Shown: piece by piece, positions 24,845-38,252 of the stretch
Layout of the letters: each line of letters starts with the position of its first letter
How positions within the stretch are numbered: position 1 is the first letter of the stretch
NCBI GenBank assembly: GCA_950106755.1
Contig: OX467084.1
Coordinates: 27,035,213 to 27,099,212 of the forward strand
Origin: Climacium dendroides
Lineage: Eukaryota > Streptophyta > Bryopsida > Hypnales > Climaciaceae
Direction: 5' to 3'
DNA length: 64,000 nt
Made by a program: the position numbers and the translations under genes
The notes under the pieces: model-generated
What the model was told of the DNA's origin: nothing
The model's database searches: none
Seen by the model: the letters and a program-made list of their open reading frames with translations, nothing else

Positions 24845-25045
24845 TGAAATTTCCTAGACTATGTGTCTTCTGATCACATTCTTAGTATCATCAAAAAGCC
24901 CTTTGCAAGGAGGGGAGCACGGGCTTTGTTCCATGGCATTTGGACCTTCAGTGTAAAAGTTATTGAATTTGGAATTTACAAATTAAAGAATTAGAAAATT
25001 ACTTTTATTTTGATTTTGAATGTGGCAACAACACATGGCTTACTA
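24845..25045. repeat. Segmental repeat 3, distant unit
   Basis: It shares phrases with the array at 26255-26800: CACATTCTTAGTATCATCAA, AAAGCCC..GCAAGGAGGGG, CATGGCATTTGGA, AAAGTTATTGAATTT and TACTTTTATTTTGA..GTGGCAACAACACA. Confidence 0.7.
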
Positions 25046-26254
25046 CTAAGAATGGAGTTTACATTCCATTTTTTTGCATGGATGCCTTGTATGAGTGGTT
25101 CTTATTTGTAGTTTTCTTCTATTATGTTAGCAATGAAAAATTTGTCATTATACTAGGAAGAATTTAATAAGTTATTTGGTTGAAGTTGAGTTGTTCTTGG
25201 CACTAGTAGAAAAGACCAAATACAACAAATCTAGACAACAAACCAAATTTTTAAAATGTATTGATGTGGACATTGTTCAGAACTACCATAGCTGGAAGTC
25301 ACTTGTTTGGCACATTTTTCCCAAATAAGTAATTAAATTCCAAAATGAACTTTGGCACTTTAAAATATCATTTAAAAAAAATTCTACATTAAAATAAAAA
25401 ATATTGAATTTTTTGGGCTATCACCTCAAATAGATTTCAAAGTCACTTTTGTTGTGAGTGAATGAAGATGTGCAAACAATCTCTTTATACAAGTGGGGTT
25501 GTAGGAGGTTAAATGACCCATGTGAGATATGTAAATTAGAATTAGTGGAAACTCAATTGCTCATACCTAGTTAAGTCAAAAGCAAAAATTATGTTCAATG
25601 TAGAAATTTAGACATAAATTTAGCATAATAGAATAAATTTTCAAAAAACTTTGGAAGTCAGTCTACATTCATCTCCAAAAATCCAATTGAGATTTTGAGC
25701 CTCCAATCAAAAGTTATGGTCAAAATTCAAGGAGGGGTTGGGAAAGACATTTCCTTTAACATTTTCAAACATCCTCTCTGAATTTTATTCATAAGTTTCT
25801 TTTGGAGGCTCAAAATCACAAACAAGATATTAGAGATGAATTTAAGCTAGATTTATCAACTTTGAAAGGGTCCAAGGTTTTTTTGAGAAAAGATATTCTA
25901 CTATACCAAAATGAAGTCTGAAGTTCTACATTGGACATAATTCATGCATTTTGACAATGAGCAAGTCAAGCTCTTATTATCAAATTATCTGGAGGATTCA
26001 TGATTGACTTTTCTTATGATTGATTTTCAAAATCATTTGGCTTTAGAATTTTTAATTCTTTTTTGCTGAAGGTAACCTCTAGCTATTTTAATTCAGACTA
26101 TAAAATACTCAATTGTATGGATGTTATTTAAAACAAAGTATTTTTGGTCTAAATATAGCACTATAATGACATCCTCTTATATTTATGCTTGTGCATTGGT
26201 AGTTATGGAATCTCTTTTATTAAAACAGGATGTTTGTTTTGTTTGTTTATCATG

Positions 26255-26805
26255 TTGAGATATCTTGGACCGTGCGTCCCCCAGTCACGTGCTTGGTACC
26301 ATTAGAAAGCCCTCGGCAAGGAGGGGTGCACCGGCTTGGAGGCATTATGACTCACGATGAGAAAGTTATTGAATTTTGAAGTATTTTTATGAACTAAATA
26401 ATTAGGAAATTAGTTTTACTTATATTTTGGTCACAATCTTGGTACCATCGGAAAACTCTCAGCAAAGAGGGATGCACCGGCTTGGTTTCGTGGCATTCTA
26501 ACTCATGGTAGAAAAGCTATGCATTTTCGAGTTATTTTTGGTTCTAAAAAATTTGAAAAATTAATTTTACTTTTGTTTTTACTGTGGCAATGGCACATGG
26601 TACTTTTTCTTATATTTTGGACACAACCTTGGACACAATCTTGGTACTATTGGAAAGCTCTCAACAAGGAGGGGTGCACTGGCTTGGTTTTGTGGCGTTT
26701 GGATGTACAATGTGAAAGTTATGCATTTTTTAGTTGTTTTTGGTTCTAAAAAATTAAAAAATTACTTTTACTTTTGTTTTGACTATGGCAACAGCACAGG
26801 GCACA
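26255..26805. repeat. Segmental repeat 3, three-unit array
   Basis: Three degenerate units follow each other, marked by CTTGGTACCAT near 26292 and 26438 and CTTGGTACTAT near 26640. Each continues with GGAAA(A/G)CTCTC..CAA.GAGGG.TGCAC.GGCTTGG and an A/T-rich tail TTTTGGTTCTAAAAAATT. Unit spacing is uneven (about 146 and 202 bp), so it is not a simple satellite. Confidence 0.75.
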
Positions 26806-27939
26806 GTAGTCTCTACTCTAAAATAAACTTTGAAGTCTTTTATTTAACAACATTTTTAATATTATTTTGAAAAGAAATAAAAGCACAAGATGTAGATTGT
26901 TTATTGCAACATGACAATGAGATTGGCACTTTTCAATTCCATAACTAAATTCTTAACATATTTGAATCATTCTCTACTTCTTTCTAATTACTATTTTTTT
27001 CAAACATAAATACGAATTTTTTTAAATTTATATATGCTCCCAACTTATTTCTTCAATGTATTATGGAGAGTTATAAGTTTTTAGATCTACACATTTTTAG
27101 GTAAATTGTTTGAAAGGCAAAATCTAACCATTTGGGAAGAGTTGAAACACAAACATTATGGTCTTGCATTTAATTAATTTTTTTAATTTTTTAATTTTAG
27201 AAGGATGTACTCTAGCTAATTAACTAAAAGGTCCTACAATTGGATTTGTTAAAATTAAATATAGATGGAGATTTTTGCCTTGCTTTAAAGACTAGTATTT
27301 TAATGCAATTTTAGACTTTTAAATATAAAAAAACTTTAGGGGTTAATTTTGTATTCTCATACTTTGTTATGTCTATTAATCACAATTCATGTACAAGTGT
27401 TTTTTCCAAATCCAATTTCTAATTCTTAATTAATATTGAGAAATTATCCTCCTAAAGTATATATTGTGGTGTCAATTGAATATAAAAACCAATTGTGATG
27501 TTACAAGTATGTCAAATGTCAAAGTTATATTAATAACAAGTTGATTCTTTGTGAAATATCCACGTCATTGTGGACAAAAACATGAAACACCTATTCATTT
27601 TGATGCATTCGGAGTTAGTACTTACAATACTACAAGCTTTTGGAAAAAATAATCTAAAATCAAATTTTAATAAGGATGATTAGTAGAATACTGCAAATAA
27701 TTTATTTCCAAAAATTGAGTCCCCAAAGTGAATTTTTTTTTAATAAATATTTTTTGTTTAAATTGGTAGAAAATAGTGAAAACGTTCAAAAAAAAGTTTT
27801 AAGAAAAAGACATCTCTAACAACTTGGTAGAGACTTGTTTTCACTAAAGAACTTATAGAGAGGTATTTTGGGATGTCTAGGAATGCGCAAACAATAGAGC
27901 CTTCTTTGCATGTATGTGGAAGAAGTATAGGGATTTTTC

Positions 27940-28841
27940 TTAATCCCTAAAGGAGTAAAGGTTTTTAACTATGTTTTCACCAAAAATGCTCCAAGACTAC
28001 CATTTCTAGTGCAAATAACAAATTTAGAAGAAAAAAAAATTGATGCATGTAACCATAGTATATTGTGGTACAATGGTTTGAAAAGATGTAGAGAAAATTT
28101 CAGAAATTTCCACCACGTAGATTGTAAGATATTAGCATTTGAAGTCATGAAAATCCTTTTTTCTCCAAAGTAGCAAAAAACCAAGTAGCCATACTTTACA
28201 TCACACTTATAGGAAAAAATGTTCAAAAAGAGGTGTTCTTTAATTTCATTCTTGAATGCAAGTTAGCTATATACTTTAAGAAAATTAGATCATTTGGAAT
28301 TTTACAAAAAGAAGTAAAAAAAATGATTCAAAATACCAAATTGTTAAGAATTTAGTTATAGAATTCAAAAATGAAAATCTCAATGTTTGTAACGTTGTAA
28401 TAAAAAATCTACATCCTATGATTTTTTTTTTTCAAAAAATATTGTAAATTGAGTTAGATAATGGACTTTAAAGTTTATTTTAGAGTAGAGAATCAAGAAA
28501 TGGCCGTGAATTAAAACTCCTCATAACTTTCATTTCATTAATCAAAATGGAATGATTCAAAGCTTTCCATAAATATAATAATTCTAGGAAACCAATTTCA
28601 AATTTTTATTTCTTAAAAAAGTGATTTTTTAAGCTGCTTATCAAGTATTAAAAATTATATATCATACAATAACTTTTTAACCATGTAGTCAAAAGTTATG
28701 AAAATTATTGCACCTTAAGCTACTCCTTGAGCACATGTTGTATGAAATTTTCAAAGAAATAAAATAAAAATTCCATTTATAGAGAGTTGACTAAAATTGT
28801 TATGTTGCCAAAAAAATGTAGTTCAATGCTTTAGGGGTTAA
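27940..28841. mobile_element. TTAACCCCTAAAG element, copy 2
   Basis: It starts TTAATCCCTAAAGGAG and ends CTTTAGGGGTTAA, with internal TTTTCACCAAAAATGCTCCA. About 900 bp and non-coding; a reversed relative lies at 46500-47180. Confidence 0.7.
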
Positions 28842-30462
28842 AAAATACCTCTGGCAAATAGTTGCAAATCTAATAGAATAACAAGGCATACCATAAATTT
28901 ACAAGTGAAAATCATCATTTTGAACTCATTATGTATAGTATTAAAAACTTTTAAAACCTAAATTATGACATATTAGAGAAATTGAGCAATAAATAGTAAA
29001 TTTTCTTTAAAAAAATATTCCAAAATGTAAATTGACTTAATAGTGTATCATTCACCTTCAATATGAGTTTCAAGTTTAACAAGCAATATATGTAAAAATT
29101 AGGATCAATTTGTATTTGGCAAGCAACACATAACACCAAAATTATATATGCTTTGTGCTTTCACCCTTGTACACTTCATCTATGGTAGTAACTATGATAG
29201 TAAACATTGGGTTTTTTTTTTGAGTAGATAGTCACTCAAAATGAACACCAAAGCCTAGATCCCAAAACCCAAACCAACTTTTCAAATTAAAAATATATAT
29301 TTTAATTATTTTTCATTATCCATTCCAACCACAAAATAAAATAAAAAAATTTGAATTCATTTTCATTATTCCCAAGAATATATATATTTTTTGAACACAT
29401 ATGTGATCACAATTGATATAGAATATGTGATCATATGTCGTGTCCATTTGTCACATTTGTATATATACCATATATTGTACCTATATCCAAATGACAATAT
29501 CTACATTTGTATCCTATGTTCATATGCAATGCCAGTATGCTAATATATAGATTTGTATTAGTATATCAATATATACCATATATCTAGGATATAAAACATA
29601 TTTTATGAAGGGGTCAATTTTTATTTTTTATTTTTTAATATTTGAATTGCAAGTATGTTTTTATTTCTTTTTAACTAGGATTAATAAATCCCAAAGTAAC
29701 ATTATTCAACAAGTTCTCACTTGCGTAAAAGATAGTTGCTTTTGGAAAAAAAAAACTCAATTTTTGTTATACCATCATAGCTCACAAGTTCATATGATGA
29801 AGAAGGTACCAATAGTTATAAAGAAAAGTTAAACTAGCAATTCACTACTTGCGCTAAAGACGCTCTTCATGGTGAATTCTAAACTTTTTAATAATTATAT
29901 TTTTGGTGTCATTTTACAAAGGCTAGGGCAAAGTGAATTTTTCAACTACTAATAAAAGAATATTACATGACTTTTCAATTTAAATATACAAATTTTTCAT
30001 CTCAAAGAATTTCAGTCTAAAAATAAAATAAATATGAAGAAGTATAAATGATTCATGAGGAAGAATATGAGGAAGAATTCTATGAAAGTACATTAAATAT
30101 AATTAAAAACACATTGTACTAAATGGAATTCAATCTTCAAATATTTACACATAGTTTCCATAATAAACTATTTCAAACTATTTTTTTCTTAGAATTTAGA
30201 GGGATGATGGATAACTAACCCTTCTTTAGAATCCTACAAAGAAAATATCTATTAAATTTTTCAAAAAAGGAAATTTGTAGAAATTTTAGTGTAATGGTGT
30301 AAATTGATTTCTTATCAATTCCTAACATTTTTTGCACAACTAGTTATTCAATGCACAAAATACCAAAAAGTCAAAAAACTTGTTTCATTCATTCATGTAT
30401 TTTGTTTAAAAAAAATCTAATTAATTATTATTATTATATTCTATCAATTAATGAATTTTAGT
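28842..30462. other. AT-rich spacer, no gene seen
   Basis: It contains ATATAT-rich tracts near 29380-29590. The right end is the probable 3' UTR of the minus-strand SERRATE gene. No other feature was recognised. Confidence 0.45.
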
Positions 30463-33400
30463 TCATAAACTTCTATAATCAATCACAGTGACATCATCTT
30501 CTGGTTTATCAAGGTCATGATAGCTGCATTCAACAAATATACAATTGTCAATGTAATATTGTAATTGAAATTTTTGAAAAATATAACACAAAATTAAATT
30601 TTACACTTATAAGCTTCGTAAATTCCTAGTTCTTAAAGGTGGACAAGATGATCAATGTTCAAAATACAATAGAAAATAAACATACAAACACTACTAGAAA
30701 TTTTTGTATTTTTATTGTTTTGGTCACGTTGATCCGGTCAAAATCTGTTGGTTTCAACAGATTTCTGTCAGATTTTGACCGGATCAACGCGACCAAAACA
30801 ACAAAAATACAAAATATTCTAGTAGTGAAATACTTTCAATTAACTACTTTATTATTTAATCAATCTTTTTATAAAATAATATGCAATTTGGTTTATTAAT
30901 ATAATTTTAAATTTTCAAAAAGAAATACCTTCTAATACTTCGAGGATCTTGATTCAAAACATGGGGTGGAATCATCAAAGAAGGGATATTCAATAATCCA
31001 CTTTCCAATAATGGACTTGACATTGGTATTTTAAGATTTGTAAATGGTCCTTCTTTATTATTAAAACCTTCGCAACCCAAATCATGATGGAAAGGATCAG
31101 GTGATTCTATTAAAAATCCCATGGCAATTCTTGAAGGAGCTGGTACAAATGGACCTAATGGCCTGTACATACAAATGAGTATAAATTTACACAATCTTAT
31201 TGCTTGATGAATTAATCCAAATTTAACTTGTAGTTTTAATTTTGTGAACAAATAAACCCATTTTGAAGTGCTACAAATGTTTTAATAAGTAAATTTTACT
31301 TTAAAAAACAAGATTAGAAACAATGTATTTTTAAATGTAAGTAAATAAATAGAAATTTAGCTTATAATCTATCAACTTACCCAGCACCAGGGAGAGGCAT
31401 AAGCACTTGAGGTGGACAAGGTATGTCATGCATATACATATTGTTTGATAATCCTTGCAAAGGTTGACCATTGAAATGATCAAACATAAAAGGATCCATT
31501 GGCAAACGTTCAAAGCAACCTCCTAAATGTCTTCTTTGTGAAATGTTTGGTCTTACATTTCCCAATATTGGAAAGATTTGAGGTGGTGAAGAATGTTGAT
31601 GTGCCTCTAACAAATCAAGTTGTAATTTTTCCTTTTGACCATTACAATTGAAATGTCCATTTTCTAAAATTCTTGCACATTCTTGATTAGGATATGGATT
31701 GCTTTTGGTGTCACTAGAAGGATGAACTTTTTCACTAAATGCGTGTTTGTCAATAGATTCATGTTTATCAACACACTTTATTGAATTCTTAGAAAGACTA
31801 TGTTGATGGATATTTTTACTTTTATCACAAGAGCTCTGCAGCACAATGTAAAGAAACCATCAAAATATATTTTAGAATCTAAATTATTGATGGAAAAAAA
31901 TCTAAAATTTATACAATTTTAAAATATTTTCTTCATTTTTTTAAGAATAAAAATAATGTCTTAGTTAATATAGCATTTGTATAGCATATAAAGCCATGTA
32001 AATGTTGACCTCCTTAATTGATTTTCTTAATGCTAAATTCTAAATAATATGAAAAAATAATGATTTATTATTTAATTATAAAAAAATTGATGCAAAATTG
32101 GATTATTAATTTGTATACATGTGCATGTTGCAAATGCATTGATGCCTTGTGATTAGTTCCAGGAGCATCTGCATCACTGAAATCAAACGATGTCAAATTT
32201 AAGAAGATTTATAAATAAAATTGACCTTGTATAGTTTTCTAATATGATTTCAATGTATAAAAAATGACCTTGTATAATTTTCCTTAATAGATAAGTATTT
32301 TAAAATAATGTCAAAAAAAATGTTGTAAAGTTTCCATAAAAACTATGTCATATCTTTAATTCACCTCATATAATTTTGAAAGTACAATTTTTCTTGTGCC
32401 TTTGTAATGACTTCATTTATTAAGTCAGAATGCTTTAACTTTAAATGTTTATGAACAAATTCCGCTCCATGAAATAGCTTTGTGCATCCCTTTATACTAC
32501 ATCCATACTTCCACCCATATTTTTCATCACGTATTTTACGAACAAAAGGATCTAAAGCATCACTAGTTGCAATTTGCAACATATCTTTGCCAAGCATGGA
32601 TTCAATCACATCACCCATTTGTAGCCTTCTTTGCCAAGTTGTTTCTAACTTCTTCTCCCATTCTACAAATGTTGTATCTTCTGTACCATTTTCATTGATT
32701 TCAACCTTTGGTGGACTTTTTAACCAATTTTTTTTAGGTTTATCTTTGTATTCTATCATCCCATAATAATCCACAAAATGAACACGCCATAAGTATAAAC
32801 GCATAATCTCCGAATGTTCAACATCTTCTAATTGTTTAACATGTTTACAAGAACTTAATATCACCAATGGACCTGTACCAATCATATCAACTTCAGAATC
32901 TTTGCCTACCAATAAAATATTATCTTCAATTCCTTTTTCACAATCCAATTTTTTGATGAGAGACCTCTCAATATCAATGTCATTTGATATTCTTTTTAGA
33001 ATAGAACAATTTGAATGTACTAAAAGAAAGTCATTATATTCTTGAATCAATGAATGTGGTTGAGACATTTTTATTCTCTTAGATCCATAGTCCATATCAC
33101 TATCATGTTCTTTCGTTGATGATTGTACATCTGCATTTCTGTAATAACCATATTTCAATGATTTTATTATATTATTTCTATTATATTTTGTATATAATCC
33201 ATATAGAAGTCATAATTATGAATGGTCAAAATGACATATGAATAGAAAGTTTATTGTGTTAGGATGCAATTATCCATTTCAATTAATTAAACTTTACATA
33301 TAACTTACAAGCAAAGCCGACAAGTTTGAAGTTCTGATAGAAATTCTTTTGCTTCAATCTTGGCATCTTCGTTCCTTCTACATTATTGATTTCCAAAATA

Positions 33401-36400
33401 AAAACCCATCAACATTGGCTTAATAAAAGAAAATAAACATCTTTATATCTTTAATCATTATATAATATATCTTTTAAATTTTTAAACAATAATTGCTATG
33501 TACTTTTCAAATTTTGAAGTCACTAAATAAGCATTTAATCACCTTATTAAAAGAGCTTCAAGTCTTGTTGGATCATATTTATCTCGCAACCTAATTGTAA
33601 ATTTTTTTTTGGTCAGAGATTTCAGTCAATTTATATTCATTAAAATGATTTTTTAATTTGAAAAATATAAATTTGAAAAATCATACAAAATTTGCAAAAA
33701 AATATTATGGAAAGATAAATAATTTATAAAATTAAATTAACCTCTAATTGAAGCCTACCAGTCATTATTTTTGTGTTTTTTGAAATATGCTCTCTTTTTG
33801 GTTGTAATGTAATCTTTTTTGTATGCTTCATATCTGCAAGCCAAATTCTTTTTTATTGAAGGATTGCCCAACAATCATATACACTGCAATATAAATAATT
33901 TTATGCATTGAATGTAATTTCAAAAGCGAAAATATGAATAAAAGGAAGTTTTTTTTGTTTTCAAAAGTATGATATTTTTAATTAATACTTCTTATATATT
34001 CAAAATGCATACTAAATATAATTCTTGATTTTACCAACTATTCAAAAGATTTTTTTAGACTACTAAATATATTTCATAAACAAAGATAGGATTAATTTTC
34101 TAAATATAATTCATGTTAAGAATTTTCGTGTTTGGAATTTACCTACATTGAGCTTCTTTTGGTGAAATGTCATCTTCTAATTCTAAAATGAATTGTTTGT
34201 ATGTCATTAGATTCTCTCTGCACATATAACATGTCCATCATCAAATTTTGTTAGTAAATAAATTGTTAAAGAGTGCTCAAACCATGCTATGTTAATGTAA
34301 AAATCATGATGTCAAATTTGAAGTTATTATAGTACTTAAATATTCTACTTGTATTTAAATGTTGAGAAATATTCATTATAAGTGGTTGGTAAGTTAAACT
34401 TACCTTCGTGAAGTATGAGAATTATCATAAGTGATAGTGGCATAAGAGTTCATAGTAAAACCTGAACATCTTAAAATAATCAAATTACAATCGAAGCTTT
34501 GAAAAATTCTTATCAAATTTCTTTAATACAAAAATTAAAATTTATTTTATTAATTTAGCATAATTTTAAAAACAATTTGAAGTTTAATTTAATTAAAACT
34601 TATCCATCTTTGCAAAGTTATATTATGAAAATAAAGTTAATTATTTTCTTCAACAAATATTCAATCATTAATATTATTTAAGAAAATATTTTTTTATTAA
34701 TATTTTAATAACAAAACACACCATATAACCTTGAAAATTTGCACAATCTAATTTGTTTTGATCTTCCATTCTTTTTCGCAAATATAGTCCTGCTCCATCA
34801 AATCCTCCCATCCTGTAGTTTGTGAAAGATGTACTTAGCCTTAAAAAAAAATTTAAAATATGTCAACCCAAAAACTTAAATTTCATTTACTCACAATGCT
34901 TAAGTATCTAATAATCACTAGAAATAAAATTAAAAAATTGACAAATTGAATGAGGTAAATTCATTAAGTAAAACTAGTATGAGAATGTGTAGAAGAAATT
35001 ACAAAAACTTTGATCACATGGATTGAAAGATATTTGTGTTTGAACTGAAGAAAATTGAGTTTTTTGCATCTTCCTTGCATAGATTTTAAGGCTTTGAATC
35101 TTCATAGTTGAAAATTTTCATACTATAAATGCTAAATTTTTTTTAAAAATTGTTGAAGAATTGAGTTGAAAGTCTACAAAAAAAAATTCAAAAAACACAC
35201 AATCATACTTGATTTTTATTCTCTAAAAAATTGTTAAGTAGAAGTAGATCAAAGATTGAATAAAAAACTAAATTGTTAATAGCTCTAAGATGGAATTGAA
35301 ACACAATAATTTTAACAGTGAAATTGTTCTAGCAAGTGTAACCATTTCAAACATTTTTTTTTAATTGTGAAAATTGCATTAAAAAATAAATCCTATATAT
35401 TAGATTGCTCAAAAAACAAGATTGTCTATAACTTTCTCATCACTAGTCCAAATAGAATGAATAAAATCTTTTTATAGAGACAAAACTATTTTCTACGTGA
35501 AATGAATTTTAAAATTTGAATTTTGAATTTTTGTAATTTTTTTGGAGGTGGTTGGTGAACCTTATTGTAGACTCAGAGTGGCATAACTTTTGCTTTGAGG
35601 CACTGATTAAAATAAAAATTATATTCCTAAACAATTGATGTGTTTTTCCATCTTTTAAAAAAATCTTAAAAAATCATGATGAAAATTGAGACCATACAAA
35701 CCTATCTAAAATCTAATTTGTCCTTTGAAGGGACACTAGGACTTTTGAAGGTTAATATGATAAGTTACATATTCAAATCAAAGTATGTATTTGATTATTT
35801 TGGACCCCCATTTTTTAATTGAGTTTGAGAATGTTGATGATTTTTATAATTGATGGTTGAGAAACTAGTATCATACACACAAGCAATTCAAGAATGAATA
35901 AAGATTTATAATAGGTTCTTAGATGTACATCATTAATAGAAAAACCTCAATAACAATATATAATATTTTGAGTTCAAACCACATCTTAGTGATGTAACTT
36001 TTATTGACCTTATTTCCAATTTTGAATACAAAAATAACAAATAAAGTGGCGAATCGAATAGGTTGAGGTCAAAATTTGACATGACAAAAAATCTTCAATT
36101 GACATTGGAGAGAAATTTGAAGATGGCCTACTATAGATGTTCAACTAGGAGCATTGTTTGGGGGATATAGTCCTAATATAATCCTATAAGAATTTAATTT
36201 TTTAGTTGTGAGTGACCTTATTTAGTTATTTTGGTAAAAAATCACAATGATTTCATAGTCAATATATAAAATTCCAAAGTTGAGGGAAAAAATTTAGTGA
36301 GAAATCATATAACATATAGAAACCAATTTGAATATATTATTATTTAAAAAAATAAAATAAAATGTTGACACACATAGAGGATAAATTAATTAGAATGATG

Positions 36401-38252
36401 GTAGAAGAATCAAATGGTTAAGAAAAATGGTAGAGAACTTATAGGGACTAAAATGATATCTTTACAAACAAATAAGGTATCATTATGTGAATATTTGCAT
36501 ACAATATTCATCCATTATAGGAATCTCAATGGACATTATGCAAATGGTATTCATCCATTATATACAAACATACAATGTCTATTTATGAGACTCTAAGGCT
36601 AATTACAAAAACCTATGTTTTCAATATAATTCATAATTTATTTATATAGTATTCCAAACATGTATCTTGAGATTTTAAGATTCATATGTTTATTTCCACC
36701 AACATTCAATAAAAACTTAGACAACTTGACTACTAAACTCTCCAACATCCAAATTTAATTTGAAATTTTTAAATTTTTGTTGAAATTTGAAATGCAAGAT
36801 TTAGAAAATTTCCTAGTAATTTGATGATAAAAAATGAATTTTCAAAATTAAACCATTACAAGACACAAGTAAAAAAATTGACCTACAAAATACATAACAT
36901 TGTTCACGGTTACATTATGCTCCCTTTAACTTGAAGAAAGAGCCAAGTATCTAAGAAAGAATGTCATGAGTGTATCCAAACCTCCTTGATTCACACGAAG
37001 AATTATTCCCTTTTCTAGAATCAATATTCTTGAACCTTCTATAGTATTTGGGAGCCTACATGCAATGTTTAACATTAATATATGGTAATCAGATTTACTT
37101 AGAGCATCCTTGATCCAAACCTTTGCATTTGCCCTTCAAAAGACAAATTCATCCCACCTTCAAATTTAAAGGACTTAAATCACATTTTTATATGTGCCTG
37201 GTATATAGTTAGTGAACCAATCATGAATTATCTTATTTAGAGTACAAGAATTTGTCTAAATTTAAGGTGGACTTCCATATACAAAAATTGACCAAACTTT
37301 CCAAAAAAGACAAAAAAATTCCAAGATTCTGGAAGTGTACAACATGTGCAAGAGAAGAATTGAAATTGTTGTCCAACAAACGTATAGGGAGAGGCTTATG
37401 AAAAATGGGGTATACAACTTTCCAACTTTTGGAAAAATAATTTTAACATTGAACTTGAACTTTGTGGTTTCTTTTAATTTGGCAATAAGACAAAGCTACT
37501 CTTAGAATTTAGTTTCTCCCTACTTGCATGAAAGTGTAAACATCATGAAACGTGGCAAAAGCAATTATGGTTATTAAAATCTTGAGTTTTTTTTTCCAAT
37601 TCGACACAATGTGATGAAGCTCATTCTAAAAGAGGCATTTTTAAGTGCTAAGAAAGCCAACATCCAATAGGTAAATTATGAATGATTTTAAGTGCTCACT
37701 ATTGGAGCCATGAGAAACAAATGAATTACATCATGTATATTGAAAAGCAATTTTTGTCTTCTATTCTTCAATGATGTGACTAGCATAATCACTCAATTTC
37801 AGGAAGAGATGTGGGTTCATGGGTTAACATGAAAATACGTCGGACTTGTTTAGATTGCTGGATTGAGGATGCTCTTACCTGTTGTCGTTTCCAAATCCTC
37901 GTTCACTTTCATCTCCGAAGCTTTTTCTGCGACTCCCTTCGAAGACTACATCTCTGCGGCGTTTGTACGGCGGGGAGCGTCGGGAAGATGGACTGTGACG
38001 CCGATCCTTGTTGACAGGAGGGGGCGAGGTGCTCTGCCGGCGCTTGTACTCTCGATCTCTCTCTTTCCGATCGCCGACTCCCAAACGCTCCTGACTACTC
38101 CTGGTATGAGTCCGCCTCGGTGCTCGCTCCTCTTTCTCAAATCGCCGCTCTGTCGCGTCCCGCTCTCGTCTCTTATCTTCGGCTCCTCGACGATCGCGTC
38201 GGCCCTCTTCTTGTCTAACAGGTTTCGGAGGAACGTCCATCGCTTCATCCAT
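30463..38252 (-). CDS. SE: SERRATE/ARS2-type zinc-finger RNA-processing protein (12 exons, 787 aa)
   Basis: SERRATE family proteins act in the nucleus in microRNA processing, cap-binding-complex-linked splicing and RNA decay. CDS = complement(join(30463..30523,30929..31162,31381..31835,32119..32176,32365..33138,33309..33377,33543..33590,33759..33833,34143..34217,34404..34461,34730..34812,37879..38252)), 2364 nt, every junction in phase. Exon 1 holds the Arg-rich N-terminus with DREYKRR and RRSPPYKRRR. Next come LMTYKQFILELEDDISPKEA, YEAYKKDYITTKKRAYFKKH, the YLWRVHFVDYYG segment, and the C2H2 finger in KYGWKYGCSIKGCTKLFH (about residues 470-500), all family hallmarks. The C-terminus has PGAGPLGPFVPAP and the terminal DDVTVIDYRSL. 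Length is near Arabidopsis SE (720 aa). Oddities: a 3066-bp intron 1 with a transposon copy, a GC-rich exon 1 against AT-rich exons 2-12, and a poorly conserved Ser/Lys/Asn-rich linker. It may be a fast-evolving paralogue. Confidence 0.95.
30688..30827. mobile_element. CACTA-type MITE inside SERRATE intron 11
   Basis: A 140-bp near-perfect foldback. It starts CACTACTAGAAA and ends TTCTAGTAGTG, the terminal signature of plant CACTA (En/Spm) transposons, and is flanked on both sides by AAA, a matching 3-bp target duplication. The arms contain TTTTGGTCACGTTGATCCGG and its reverse complement. It lies between the last two SERRATE coding exons. Confidence 0.9.
34950..35752. mobile_element. TTAACCCCTAAAG element, decayed copy in SERRATE intron 1
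   Basis: Internal sequence matches copy 1 (GATTGNAAGATATTTG, TAGAAGTAG.TCAAAGATTGAA, CTTTCTCATNACTAGTCCAAAT). The right end reads ACTTTTGAAGGTTAAT; the left end is eroded. The remaining part of intron 1 up to 37878 is AT-rich and shows no exon. Confidence 0.6.
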
